Positions 7,582-15,949 of a stretch of 55,386 bases of DNA are shown here, piece by piece (positions within the stretch are counted from its first letter, which is position 1; every line of letters begins with the position of its first letter). The DNA comes from Clostridia bacterium (GTDB lineage: Bacteria > Bacillota > Clostridia > Oscillospirales > Acutalibacteraceae), in contig JAFQCR010000019.1 in assembly GCA_017416345.1 (NCBI GenBank), positions 1-55,386 of the forward strand, in the 5' to 3' direction. Both the position numbers and the translations under genes were made by a program. The notes beneath the pieces are model-generated. The model was not told the origin of the DNA. It was given only the letters and a program-made list of their open reading frames with translations, and ran no database searches.

Positions 7582-8022
7582 TCAATCGGTCACAACGCCC
7601 TTTTGGAGCATTATGTTGGCATAAAGTGCCGTTTCTCCCGTTGCAATGATGCAATAGGCGGTTTTTGCAGCCTCATAAAATTCGAAACGCTCAATATTTT
7701 GAATGTGGCTTTTATCCATACCGCCTTTTTTCAAAACAATTTCGGCAAAAACGTCCCAGATCGGGGTTTCGACCGTGTCACCCGGCACCTTTTCCATCAG
7801 ACTGACCGACTTTTCAACGTAAGTGTCAAGCGGCATAAGCTGTAAGACGGCATCCAATATTTCGGGCACGCCGTGGCCGTCCATACGGATAACTATTGCG
7901 TTTTTGCCCACACTTTCGCTCGGAAAGTTGCCGTCGGCTATAACCAATCGGTCTCCGTGACCCATTTCGCAAAGCACCTTGAGCAGCTCGGGGCTTATAA
8001 TTTTCGGTATTCCTTTAAGCAT
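7582..8022 (-). CDS. fucU: L-fucose mutarotase (RbsD/FucU family)
   Basis: 146 residues. The N-terminus MLKGIPKIISPELLKVLCEMGHGD continues into RLVIADGNFPSES, the classic RbsD/FucU opening with the catalytic His in EMGHGD. The enzyme interconverts alpha and beta anomers of L-fucose in the cytoplasm, supplying the form used by FucI. Two ATG codons overlap the ribosome site AAGG; I chose the second (8022) because it gives 6 bases of spacing and fits the family start. It follows fucI by 8 bases, so translation is likely coupled. Confidence 0.92.
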   Translation of the reverse strand: MLKGIPKIISPELLKVLCEMGHGDRLVIADGNFPSESVGKNAIVIRMDGHGVPEILDAVLQLMPLDTYVEKSVSLMEKVPGDTVETPIWDVFAEIVLKKGGMDKSHIQNIERFEFYEAAKTAYCIIATGETALYANIMLQKGVVTD

Positions 8023-8030
8023 CATTCACC

Positions 8031-9824
8031 TTATTTATACATCGGGCCGAAGGTCTTGCAGGCACGGTAGTCGGCACCCTCTTTGTCCATACCGAATGCG
8101 TTCCAGGCGGCGGGACGGAATATCTTTTCCTCGGGGACGTTGTGCATACATACGGGGATGCGGAGCATCGAGCAAAGGGTGATAAGGTCGGCACCGATGT
8201 GACCGTAAGAGATAGCTCCATGGTTGGCGCCCCAATTGTTCATCACGTCATAGGCCGTTTTAAAGGCGCCCTCACCCGTGCATCTCGGCGCAAACCAGGT
8301 GCACGGCCAGGTGTAGTCGGTGCGCTTCCAAAGTGTGTCGGAAACCTCCTCGGGCAGATGAACCGTCCACCCTTCGGCGATCTGCAAAACGGGACCGAGA
8401 CCTTTTACGAGGTTGAGCCTTATCATGGTTGCAGGCATTTCGGCACGTGTTTCAAAGCGTGAGGAATAACCGCCTCCTCTGAAATAGCCGAGGTCGGCAT
8501 AGTTCCAGGTGGAGTTTTTCAGCACCGCATCAATATCCTCATCACGCATATCATACCAGCACTTCATAACACCGTTGCCGTTTTCATCCCGTGCCTCGCC
8601 GTTGGCATCAAGACAGCAGGCGCCCGAGTTGATAAGGTGGATGATGCCATCGCTTTGCTTGGCTTTGCCCTCGATATTAAAGCCGGTGACACGCTTTATC
8701 GAATCACCGCTCCAAAAGGTTCTGACATCGGCAAACATCTGCGGACGGTTGGTGAGAAGCTTCATAAAGAGCATACCAAGTCCGTTCAAAACGTCGTTTT
8801 CGGTGGCCAGAATATACGGTTCCCTTGCACCGTTCCAGTCAAACGAGGTGTTGAGAATTGCCTCGGGGAAGTCGGCATTGGGGTAAAAATCGGTCCACTG
8901 ACGCTGACCCTGGAAGCCTGCGGCAATGGCATTGTGGCCGACAGCCTCTTCTTCACGACCCTCGGGCAGGTTGTTACAGCCGTTCATCAGCTCCTTGATG
9001 ATGACCGCCATCTTCACAACAAATTCCCAATCGGCATCCTTTTCGGCTCTTGTTTTCTGTAAGCCTTCGGGGTTTTTGTCAAAGCCCTCGATGCATCTTT
9101 CTTTTGCCCATTTAAGCGCCTTTTCGTATTCGGCGTGATCATAGATGCCCTCGGTCATTCGGCGGATTATCTCGACCTCGTCGACCGATTCAACACGCAT
9201 TCCGAGGTAGTCCTCGATAAAATCGGTGTCAATTATTGAACCGCCGATACCCATACAGACCGAGCCTATCTGCAGATATGATTTACCTCGCATGGTGGCA
9301 ACGGCAACGGCGGCACGGCCAAAGCGCAGCAGCTTTTCCCTAACATCTTCGGGGATGGTGGTGTCGTCGCAATCCTGCACCTCGTGTCCGTAAATGCCAA
9401 ACGCAGGTAAGCCCTTTTGTGCGTGGGTGGCAAGCACCGATGCAAGGTAGACCGCACCGGGGCGCTCGGTTCCGTTGAATCCCCAAACGCCCTTGATGGT
9501 GTCACGCTCCATGTCCATGGTTTCGGCTCCGTAGCACCAGCAGGGTGTGACGGTGAGGGTTACCGAAACGCCGTTTTTTCTGAACTTTTCGGCACAAGCA
9601 GCGGCCTCGGCAACACGACCGATGGTGGTGTCGGCAATGATGACCTTAACGGGCTCGCCGTTGGAATATCTCAAATTTTCCTCGAAGAGCTTGGCGGCAC
9701 TTTTAGCCATATTCATGGTCTGCTCCTCCAAGGATTCTCTTACTTTAAGCGCACCTCGACGTCCGTCAATGGTGGGTCGGATGCCGATTACGGGATAATC
9801 CCCTATGTATCTGTTTTCTGCCAT
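8031..9824 (-). CDS. fucI: L-fucose isomerase
   Basis: 597 residues from the ATG at 9824, preceded by TTAGGAG. Length and motifs match Fuc[25 protein letters not shown] at the start, [64 protein letters not shown], and ADVRTFW. Near the C-terminus [10 protein letters not shown] supplies conserved His residues. It is an Mn-dependent cytoplasmic enzyme converting L-fucose to L-fuculose; it can also act on D-arabinose in some bacteria. It is the first gene of fucI-fucU-propeller and lies downstream of the GH29 fucosidase on the same strand. Fuculokinase and fuculose-phosphate aldolase are not in the window. Confidence 0.95.
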   Translation of the reverse strand: MAENRYIGDYPVIGIRPTIDGRRGALKVRESLEEQTMNMAKSAAKLFEENLRYSNGEPVKVIIADTTIGRVAEAAACAEKFRKNGVSVTLTVTPCWCYGAETMDMERDTIKGVWGFNGTERPGAVYLASVLATHAQKGLPAFGIYGHEVQDCDDTTIPEDVREKLLRFGRAAVAVATMRGKSYLQIGSVCMGIGGSIIDTDFIEDYLGMRVESVDEVEIIRRMTEGIYDHAEYEKALKWAKERCIEGFDKNPEGLQKTRAEKDADWEFVVKMAVIIKELMNGCNNLPEGREEEAVGHNAIAAGFQGQRQWTDFYPNADFPEAILNTSFDWNGAREPYILATENDVLNGLGMLFMKLLTNRPQMFADVRTFWSGDSIKRVTGFNIEGKAKQSDGIIHLINSGACCLDANGEARDENGNGVMKCWYDMRDEDIDAVLKNSTWNYADLGYFRGGGYSSRFETRAEMPATMIRLNLVKGLGPVLQIAEGWTVHLPEEVSDTLWKRTDYTWPCTWFAPRCTGEGAFKTAYDVMNNWGANHGAISYGHIGADLITLCSMLRIPVCMHNVPEEKIFRPAAWNAFGMDKEGADYRACKTFGPMYK

Positions 9825-9861
9825 AATAATTACTCCTAACAATTATTTTTGCAATACTTTT

Positions 9862-9937
9862 AGATTCTTCACTTCGTTCAGAATGACAGCAGGTTAGTTG
9901 GCTCTGTCATTCTGAGTCACTTTGTGACGAAGAATCT
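9862..9937. repeat. Inverted repeat between fucosidase and fucI
   Basis: AGATTCTTC...CAGAATGACAG on the left pairs with CTGTCATTCTG...GAAGAATCT on the right. The unpaired internal segments include GTCAC-TTT-GTGAC. The sequence belongs to a widely scattered bacterial repeat family containing CATTCTGAG and GAAGAATC. Its position inside the operon could stabilise or attenuate mRNA between the two genes. Confidence 0.75.
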
Positions 9938-9947
9938 TACCCACATC

Positions 9948-11180
9948 TTATTCCGTTTCGATCTTTGCCACACGGACGATAAGGTCAGTACCGTAGGCAA
10001 ACGGGATGGTGTAAACGGTTGTTATATCATCGGTCTGCTCAAATTTGGCTTCTTTACCGTTATCAAGCCAGGTGACCTTTTTGATTTTTTGGGGGAACAC
10101 AAAGCGATTGACATGAGCTTGATCACGGTCCCACACGACCACGTTACCGTCACCGCCCATTCCGACATCAAAGCAGAACATATAGTAATTGTTGCCGTCA
10201 CGTAAGACAAAGTCGTTGGGCTTTTCTTTTATGGCGATGTCGGTCGGCCTCGGGTCATATAAAGCCTCACCGTAAATCTTTGTCCACTTGCCGACAACCT
10301 TTAAAAGCTCGGCATCCAGAGGCCTTACGTAACCGTTCGGCATAGGTCCTACGTTAAGCAACATATTTGCACCGTATTTACGGCATACGCAAATGTCCTC
10401 GATCAGCGTTGAGGGTGATTTATAGGTTAAATCATTTTCACCGTAACCCCAAACACTACCCAAGGTCTGACACATTTCGGAGGCGATATATTTTGGTGAG
10501 TCTGCCATATTTATCGGCTTCGGACGTCCGCGCTCAAAGGTAACGCTGTCAAGCTCGATGTGACCCAATTCGCCGCGTGCACCAAGGCCCGTATTGTTGA
10601 TTATCATAGCGTCGGGCTGATGTTTTCTTATAAGTCCGTAAAGGGCATCCTCTTCCCAATCGGCATCCTTTTTGTTCCACTTACCGTCAAACCAAAAGCC
10701 ACCTATCTTGCCGTAATTGGTGCAAAGTATCTCAATGCTCTTTCTCAAATATTTTAAGTATTCGGGAAAATCAGTCTCATAGTGCGGTTCACGCCAATCA
10801 AGCAGAGTATGATAGAAAAACGGAATTATATCGGCCTTTCGACATTCGTCAACAAACTCTCTGACCAAATCACGACCTGCCGCCGAGTGCGGTGCATCGT
10901 AATCGTTCAGCCCGCAGGTATCGTACAGCGAAAAGCCGTCGTGATGACGGGTTGTCAGCGTTATGTAACGGCAACCAAGCTCTTTTGCGGTTGCCACCAG
11001 TCTTTCGGCCCAATCAGGCTCGGGATTAAACTGATCCTTTAAAGGCTCGTAGTCCTCGTGCGAAATTTTGTGGCCCCACTTTGCCCATTCGCCCTTGCCC
11101 AAAACGCTGTAAAGGCCGAAATGCACAAACATACCGAGTCCCAAGCGTTCAAAATCCTTGATTCTTTGCTCAACTATCAT
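9948..11180 (-). CDS. Alpha-L-fucosidase, GH29 family, cytoplasmic
   Basis: 410 residues from the ATG at 11180, with AAGGAG well placed. The start, ERLGLGMFVHFGLYSVLGKGEW, is the GH29 (beta/alpha)8 barrel signature. LTTRHHDGFSLYDT follows, and IGGFWFDGKW contains the catalytic nucleophile Asp (near residue 160). MLLNVGPMPNGYV closes the barrel, and about 80 C-terminal residues form a beta domain. No signal peptide is present, so it acts on imported fucosyl-oligosaccharides. It leads the fucose operon and is divergent from an AraC regulator. Confidence 0.95.
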   Translation of the reverse strand: MIVEQRIKDFERLGLGMFVHFGLYSVLGKGEWAKWGHKISHEDYEPLKDQFNPEPDWAERLVATAKELGCRYITLTTRHHDGFSLYDTCGLNDYDAPHSAAGRDLVREFVDECRKADIIPFFYHTLLDWREPHYETDFPEYLKYLRKSIEILCTNYGKIGGFWFDGKWNKKDADWEEDALYGLIRKHQPDAMIINNTGLGARGELGHIELDSVTFERGRPKPINMADSPKYIASEMCQTLGSVWGYGENDLTYKSPSTLIEDICVCRKYGANMLLNVGPMPNGYVRPLDAELLKVVGKWTKIYGEALYDPRPTDIAIKEKPNDFVLRDGNNYYMFCFDVGMGGDGNVVVWDRDQAHVNRFVFPQKIKKVTWLDNGKEAKFEQTDDITTVYTIPFAYGTDLIVRVAKIETE

Positions 11181-11300
11181 AAAAGCATCTCCTTATTGAC
11201 ATTTTGAGTTTCGCTTTATATAATTATAGTACAATTCTCTAATCATTTCTTGTATAAATAGGTATAAAAACTTGTAATATTTTCACTTTTAGGTGGTTTT

Positions 11301-12161
11301 ATGAAACACGGAGAGCTTAACGAACTGAAAAAAAGGGGAAGCGACGGGTTCCCGATAGAATATTATTATTTGGACGAAGCACATCCACGGTATGAAATGC
11401 CGTTGCATTGGCACCGTGAGTTTGAGCTTGTTCTGGTCAAAAGCGGCCGATTGACGCTGTATCTCAACACAATGGAATACACCCTGAAGCAGGGCGACAT
11501 TGCGGTGGTCAACTGCGGTGTTCTGCACCGCGGAACACCCGAAAACTGCATTTATGAGTGCATCGTTTGTGACATTAATATCCTGCGCCGCTCGGTCGAT
11601 GCTCCCACCGACCTTGTGCTTCCCATAATCTCGGGGCAGATGACGGTCAATGTACTGCTTGAGGCCGACAACAGCGCCGCCTACAGCTCGGCGGTGTCGC
11701 TTTTCGGCGCAATGCGGCAAGCTTCGCCATTTTTCGAGCTTGAGGTCATGAGCCGTTTGTTTGCATTTTTCTTTGAGCTTTACAAGGCCGACCTTGTAAG
11801 ACCGCACAAGGTCAACCGCCAGGATGCCAACATCACACGTGTTTCAGAGTTGTTGGATTGGTTGGAGGACAACCTTGTCGAGCCGATAACTCTGGCACGG
11901 CTGTCCAAAATGGCAGGGCTTAACGAAAAATATTTCTGCCGTGTTTTCAAGGAGGTCACGGGCAAGACCTTTACCGATTATTTGAGCGGCCTTCGTATTG
12001 ATCACGCCTGCAGTTTACTTTTGCACGACAAGGCCTCGGTCACCGAGGCGGCTTTGCACAGCGGTTTTTCGGATATGAGCTATTTTTCAAAGGTGTTCAA
12101 AAAGCAAAAGGGTCGCCCCCCAAGGCAATGGGTAAAAAGCAAAACACAGCTTCGTGCGTGA
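11301..12161 (+). CDS. AraC-family transcriptional regulator, probable fucose regulator
   Basis: 286 residues from the ATG at 11301, with AGGTGG upstream. Residues about 25-110 form a cupin ligand domain (EMPLHWHREFELVLVKSGRL and GDIAVVNCGVLHRG). Residues about 185-283 carry two helix-turn-helix motifs: LARLSKMAGLNEKYFCRVFKEVTG and VTEAALHSGFSDMSYFSKVFKKQKG, then PRQW. It is divergent from the GH29/fucI operon across a 120-base AT-rich gap, the usual arrangement for a sugar-responsive activator of its neighbour. The inducer is inferred to be fucose or a derivative. Confidence 0.9.
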   Translation: MKHGELNELKKRGSDGFPIEYYYLDEAHPRYEMPLHWHREFELVLVKSGRLTLYLNTMEYTLKQGDIAVVNCGVLHRGTPENCIYECIVCDINILRRSVDAPTDLVLPIISGQMTVNVLLEADNSAAYSSAVSLFGAMRQASPFFELEVMSRLFAFFFELYKADLVRPHKVNRQDANITRVSELLDWLEDNLVEPITLARLSKMAGLNEKYFCRVFKEVTGKTFTDYLSGLRIDHACSLLLHDKASVTEAALHSGFSDMSYFSKVFKKQKGRPPRQWVKSKTQLRA

Positions 12162-12182
12162 TGCATAAAGCTGTGTTTTTTA
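12142..12182. terminator. Bidirectional rho-independent terminator containing the AraC stop codon
   Basis: AAACACAGCTT pairs with AAGCTGTGTTT and is followed by TTTTATT on the plus strand and by a T run after the stem on the minus strand. The stop codon of the AraC gene (12159-12161) lies in the loop, and the convergent deacetylase gene stops at 12183. Confidence 0.85.
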
Positions 12183-13019
12183 TTATACTCTGATAGTTTC
12201 GCCCGATTTTACCGAGACGATTCTACTGCCCACCTTAAACCATATCTCGATGTCGGTCGGGTTGGTTACAATGTGACCGTCAGCCGAGCACTCAAGCTGA
12301 TCATACTTTTCGGCATAGTCGAATATCTCGTCGTTGGTGGCATACCAGACGTCCGCCTTGCCCGATACGGCCCTCATAAAGTCCTCAATAATATACCAGT
12401 TATTTCTTTCTTCAAAGGTATATGTGTGACCCCAAAGGTAGAACAAAAACGGATCTTCCTTGGGTGTGTCGGCCAAAAACCGTTCGGTCAGCTCCGGCAA
12501 CCTCGGGTCGGCATGAGAGCAGGTGGCGTGAAGCGGTATAAGGCTCTTGGGGTATTCATAGCTGTGGGTCGATTTGCCGGTGCGCATATATTTGAGCCCA
12601 CACATTTTAACAACCTTGATGGTCTTTTCATCATACGGACCGTTAGGGATAGCGTGGCCGTTTATCACCTTACCGAAAAGGTTTTCCAGTGTTATACGGT
12701 CGGACAAAAGCTCGTGTGCTATCTCGGCCTCAGATGCATTCGTCAAGGTCGGGTGATGCGCCGAATGGGTGGCGATACTGCAAATGGGGTCACTATAGGT
12801 CGGCACGACGTCCTCATCTATCATTGCACGCCAAACCTTGCCTTCGGGATAAACGTGGTCACGTGTGATAAAGCGTGCGCTGTTGAGGTTAAAGGTGCCC
12901 TTAACGCCGTACTTTTTCATCAGGGCGATCATCTGGATATCCTGCTGAACTCCGTCGTCATAGCTTAAGGTAACGGCCTTGCCCAGGCCGCCGGGGTATC
13001 TCATAAATTTTCTTACCAT
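12183..13019 (-). CDS. Polysaccharide deacetylase (NodB-homology), copy 1
   Basis: 278 residues without signal peptide or membrane segment. VTLSYDDGVQQD gives the NodB catalytic Asp and metal Asp. THSAHHPTL gives the H-x-x-x-H metal ligands. Family members (CE4) remove N- or O-acetyl groups from glycans such as chitooligosaccharide, peptidoglycan or xylan. Cytoplasmic location suggests a soluble acetylated sugar substrate. It follows its paralogue at 13033-13869 by 13 bases and ends in a shared terminator. The spacing of GGAGG supports the ATG at 13019. Confidence 0.82.
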   Translation of the reverse strand: MVRKFMRYPGGLGKAVTLSYDDGVQQDIQMIALMKKYGVKGTFNLNSARFITRDHVYPEGKVWRAMIDEDVVPTYSDPICSIATHSAHHPTLTNASEAEIAHELLSDRITLENLFGKVINGHAIPNGPYDEKTIKVVKMCGLKYMRTGKSTHSYEYPKSLIPLHATCSHADPRLPELTERFLADTPKEDPFLFYLWGHTYTFEERNNWYIIEDFMRAVSGKADVWYATNDEIFDYAEKYDQLECSADGHIVTNPTDIEIWFKVGSRIVSVKSGETIRV

Positions 13020-13032
13020 CTCTGCCGCCTCC

Positions 13033-13869
13033 TTATCTTTTTACCGTTTCGCCGGGTTCGATGCTGAACACTTCGCCCCTGATACCGTCACGAAGCCAAA
13101 TTTTCACGGCGGTGGGGTTATAGATGATCTTGCCGTCGGCGGAATATTTCAATCGGCTGAAGCTTCTGCAGTAGCGGTAGATCTCCATGTTTGTGGCATA
13201 CCACACATCATCGTGACCGCCCAAAAGCTCACAAAGCTCCTCCATACGCTCCCAATCGTTGCGCATATTGAACTCATACGAATGACCCCAGATGTAGAAA
13301 AGTTTTGCAGGGTCTTTGATGTTCATAGGCTCGTTCAGAAACTTATCGGCTAAATTGAATATTTCTTTATTGGCGTGGTGGCAGGTAGGATGCCAGGCCA
13401 ACCACTCGGTCGGCAATTTAAAGTCCAGAGTGCTTTTGGTGGTACGGCTATAGTAAATACCCGCCGTGCGACAGCACTCAATTACGCTATCACTGTATGT
13501 GCCCATCGGATATGCCATTCCATGCACCTCACAGCCGAACAGGCTCTCAAGCTTCAGTCGGTCGGACACAAGCTCATTTAAAGCTACCGCAGGATCGCAC
13601 TTTTCAAGATACGGGTGGGTGTAAGCGTGGCAGGCGACCTCAAACAAAGGGTCGGCATAAAGCTCCTTGGCCTCGTTCTCGGACAGCTTTCTTGCATTTT
13701 TACCGTCTTTTCCCGTCAAAAGTGCACCGTTAAGATTAAAGGTGGCTTTAAGTCCGTTTTTCTTGAAGATTTCGCAAAGACGGATGTCGGGATCCACACC
13801 GTCGTCATAGCTGAAGGTCACAGCCTTCATTTTGCCCTCAGGAAAATGTAACACATAATAACAGCTCAT
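13033..13869 (-). CDS. Polysaccharide deacetylase (NodB-homology), copy 2
   Basis: 278 residues, the same length as the next gene and collinear with it: VTFSYDDGVDPD, then FEVACHAYTHPYLEKCD with H-x-x-x-H, then GMAYPMGTYSD and FYIWGHSYEF. The two are clearly a tandem duplication that has since diverged. AAGGAGG precedes the ATG at 13869. The start lies 11 bases after the NUDIX stop codon, so the three genes form an operon. Catalysis is predicted to need a divalent metal. No export signal is seen; the substrate is unknown. Confidence 0.82.
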   Translation of the reverse strand: MSCYYVLHFPEGKMKAVTFSYDDGVDPDIRLCEIFKKNGLKATFNLNGALLTGKDGKNARKLSENEAKELYADPLFEVACHAYTHPYLEKCDPAVALNELVSDRLKLESLFGCEVHGMAYPMGTYSDSVIECCRTAGIYYSRTTKSTLDFKLPTEWLAWHPTCHHANKEIFNLADKFLNEPMNIKDPAKLFYIWGHSYEFNMRNDWERMEELCELLGGHDDVWYATNMEIYRYCRSFSRLKYSADGKIIYNPTAVKIWLRDGIRGEVFSIEPGETVKR

Positions 13870-13880
13870 TTTTATCCTCC

Positions 13881-14426
13881 TTAAAATTTACCTTTTCGCT
13901 TCATTTCGGCGATTTTAAGCACCGCCGCCTGCGTTTTGGCATCCTTGATCTCACCCGACATTATCATATCAACAACCTTTTCGAGTGGGACTTTTTCAGC
14001 CTCTAAAAACTCGTCCTCGTCAAGGCTCTTTTCACCTTGGTGAAGCCCCTTTGCGGCAAACATATAGATGATCTCACCGCAATAACCGGGGCTTGGATAA
14101 AGCTCACCGATGGGGATTATAGTATCGGCGGTGGTACCCGTTTCCTCCTTTAATTCACGGATAGCGCCCAGCATCGGATCCTCGTTGCCGTCACGCTTGC
14201 CTGCAGGTATCTCATAAATCACCTCGCTGTAGGGGAAACGGAACTGCTTGACAAGGTATATCTCGTCATTATCGGTCAGCGCCACGACGCAAACACCGCC
14301 GTTGTGCTCAACGACCTCTCTCAAGGCTACCTTGCCGTCGGGCAAAAGCGCCTCATCAACACGCATATTGACGATCTTGCCACGGTACTTGTAGCATTGG
14401 GAAATGCTTTTTTCGGTCAGATTCAT
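13881..14426 (-). CDS. NUDIX hydrolase, ADP-ribose pyrophosphatase-like
   Basis: 181 residues. The Nudix box GKRDGNEDPMLGAIRELKEE continues into TG, matching G-x5-E-x7-REUxEExGU in spacing except that the fifth position region is variable. Preceding VCVVALTDNDEIYLVKQFRFP and IYEIPAGK are typical of the ADP-ribose pyrophosphatase group (NudF-like), which hydrolyses ADP-sugars to AMP and sugar phosphate in the cytoplasm. It is the first gene of an operon with two deacetylases and is divergent from the M14 peptidase. Confidence 0.9.
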   Translation of the reverse strand: MNLTEKSISQCYKYRGKIVNMRVDEALLPDGKVALREVVEHNGGVCVVALTDNDEIYLVKQFRFPYSEVIYEIPAGKRDGNEDPMLGAIRELKEETGTTADTIIPIGELYPSPGYCGEIIYMFAAKGLHQGEKSLDEDEFLEAEKVPLEKVVDMIMSGEIKDAKTQAAVLKIAEMKRKGKF

Positions 14427-14482
14427 AACATCACTCCGTTTTGAATACCTTAGTATATGAAAGATATTTTAAGGTGTTGCTT

Positions 14483-15385
14483 ATGGATTCTATTATAAAA
14501 CAAATTGATTATGATTGCAATGGCTTTGAGGATATTTTACGAAAACTTTGCGAAAAATATCCGTTTTTAAAATCGGGGTCGGTGGGTAAATCCGTTTTAG
14601 GTCGGGACATAAAGCTGTTGAGACTTGGCAAGGGTGCCGACTACATACTCTACACCGCCGCGATCCACGGAAGCGAGAGACTTACCGCCACGGTCTTGTT
14701 GCGGTTTATCGAGGAGCTTTGCGAGGCTGTGAAGGTCGGCGGCAAGGTTGCGGGGGTGGATGCAAGAAGGGCGCTTTACGGCAAAGGGGTCATGTTTGTG
14801 CCCGTCTGCAACCCCGACGGGTGCGAGATCGCCCTTAAAGGTGCAAAAGGGTGCGGTGATCTTGCGCCAAGGCTCTACAAGCTGTGCGGCGGCGACTTTA
14901 CTCATTGGAACGCCAACGCCCGAGGAGTTGACCTTAACCACAACTTTGACGCAGGGTGGGACGAACTGCACCGACTTGAACGTGAACACGGGTTTTACGG
15001 TCCGGGGCCCACACGCTTTGGCGGCAGTAAGCCTCATTCCGAGCCCGAAACGGCGGCGCTGGTCGACCTATGCCTTAAGGTCAACATCCGCTATGTGATG
15101 TGCTTTCATTCGCAGGGTGAGGTCATTTATTGGGATTACAAAGGCATAAACACCCACCGAGGGCATAAAATGGCTGAGATCTTTGCGGCATCGTCGGGCT
15201 ATGCGCTGGACGTCCCCACCACTCTGGCCGTTGGCGGCGGTTTTAAGGATTGGTTTATCGAGCGCTTTAGCCGACCCGGGTTCACGATAGAGCTTGGCAA
15301 GGGCAAAAACCCTCTGCCACCCACCGACGGCGAAAAGATATACAACCAAGTACGGGAAATGATGATGTTGGGGTTGCTGATGTAG
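14483..15385 (+). CDS. M14-family zinc peptidase, gamma-D-glutamyl-diamino acid endopeptidase-like
   Basis: 300 residues from the ATG at 14483, chosen because AAGGTG lies 6 bases upstream. Zinc ligands are visible as HGSE (near residue 60) and His in CFHSQGE (near 207). NPDG, NANARGVDLNHNF and a C-terminal FTIELGKGKNP carrying the catalytic Glu complete the M14 pattern. Relatives cleave gamma-D-Glu-meso-diaminopimelate bonds in peptidoglycan stem peptides. There is no signal peptide, so it may act on recycled muropeptides in the cytoplasm. Confidence 0.85.
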   Translation: MDSIIKQIDYDCNGFEDILRKLCEKYPFLKSGSVGKSVLGRDIKLLRLGKGADYILYTAAIHGSERLTATVLLRFIEELCEAVKVGGKVAGVDARRALYGKGVMFVPVCNPDGCEIALKGAKGCGDLAPRLYKLCGGDFTHWNANARGVDLNHNFDAGWDELHRLEREHGFYGPGPTRFGGSKPHSEPETAALVDLCLKVNIRYVMCFHSQGEVIYWDYKGINTHRGHKMAEIFAASSGYALDVPTTLAVGGGFKDWFIERFSRPGFTIELGKGKNPLPPTDGEKIYNQVREMMMLGLLM

Positions 15386-15905
15386 TGTGCCGTACCCTCG
15401 TGCCAACGGCACATATCGACGCTACCGCCCAAGGCCGACTATATTGTATCATTTACAGTCAGCCGTGACGATGTTCTCCTCATCCACCGCTAACGCGGTC
15501 CCCCTTCCCCGCTGGGGAAGGCAAAACATCTGAGGAAGGCTTGTCGTAGGGGCTTTCCTGTTCGCCCGCCCACAGCAGGCCTTTCGGAACGGATAAATCC
15601 GTTCCCTACGATTAAGGCTATAGACACAATGTAGGGACCGACCTCCCGGGCGGTCCGCCGTGAGCCGGCTTTGCGGGACGTCGTGGGCGCCGTCCCCTAC
15701 AAAATGACAATTTGCTATATCGTAGGGGCGATTCACGAATCGCCCACCGTGAGCCGGCTTTGCGGAACGGATAAATCCGTTCCCTACAATAAAGCATTAC
15801 AGTGCCGTATGGCAGGGAAGATTCCCCCACGGCGTGGGGGAAATGTCGCAAAGCGACAAAGGGAGACGGCCTCTGTCAGAGGTCATCCCTGCCGCCGTTT
15901 GGGCA
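15386..15905. repeat. Composite intergenic repeat block 3
   Basis: About 500 bases of hairpin modules. At about 15440-15562 is the reverse complement of block 2 without its internal 55-base insert. There are two copies of cggaacggataaatccgttc (15585 and 15765 regions), one gcgattcacgaatcgcccac, and at 15815-15895 the reverse complement of block 1's 80-base unit, containing ATTCCCCC-acggc-GTGGGGGAA and TGTCGC-AAA-GCGACA. No gene is supported here. Confidence 0.85.
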
Positions 15906-15910
15906 ACCGA

Positions 15911-15942
15911 AAATAAAAAGGCTCCCTTTTAAAGGGAGCCTG
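15911..15942 (-). terminator. Rho-independent terminator of the GH13 gene
   Basis: Minus strand: AGGCTCCCTTT pairs with AAAGGGAGCCT (15920-15941) and is followed by TTTTTATTTT, 8 bases past the GH13 stop codon. Confidence 0.92.
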
Positions 15943-15949
15943 AATTTAA

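Noticed and set aside
11221-11290. Defined promoters for the divergent fucosidase/AraC region
   Set aside because: TATAAT-like boxes exist on both strands, but no -35 box at acceptable spacing could be supported.
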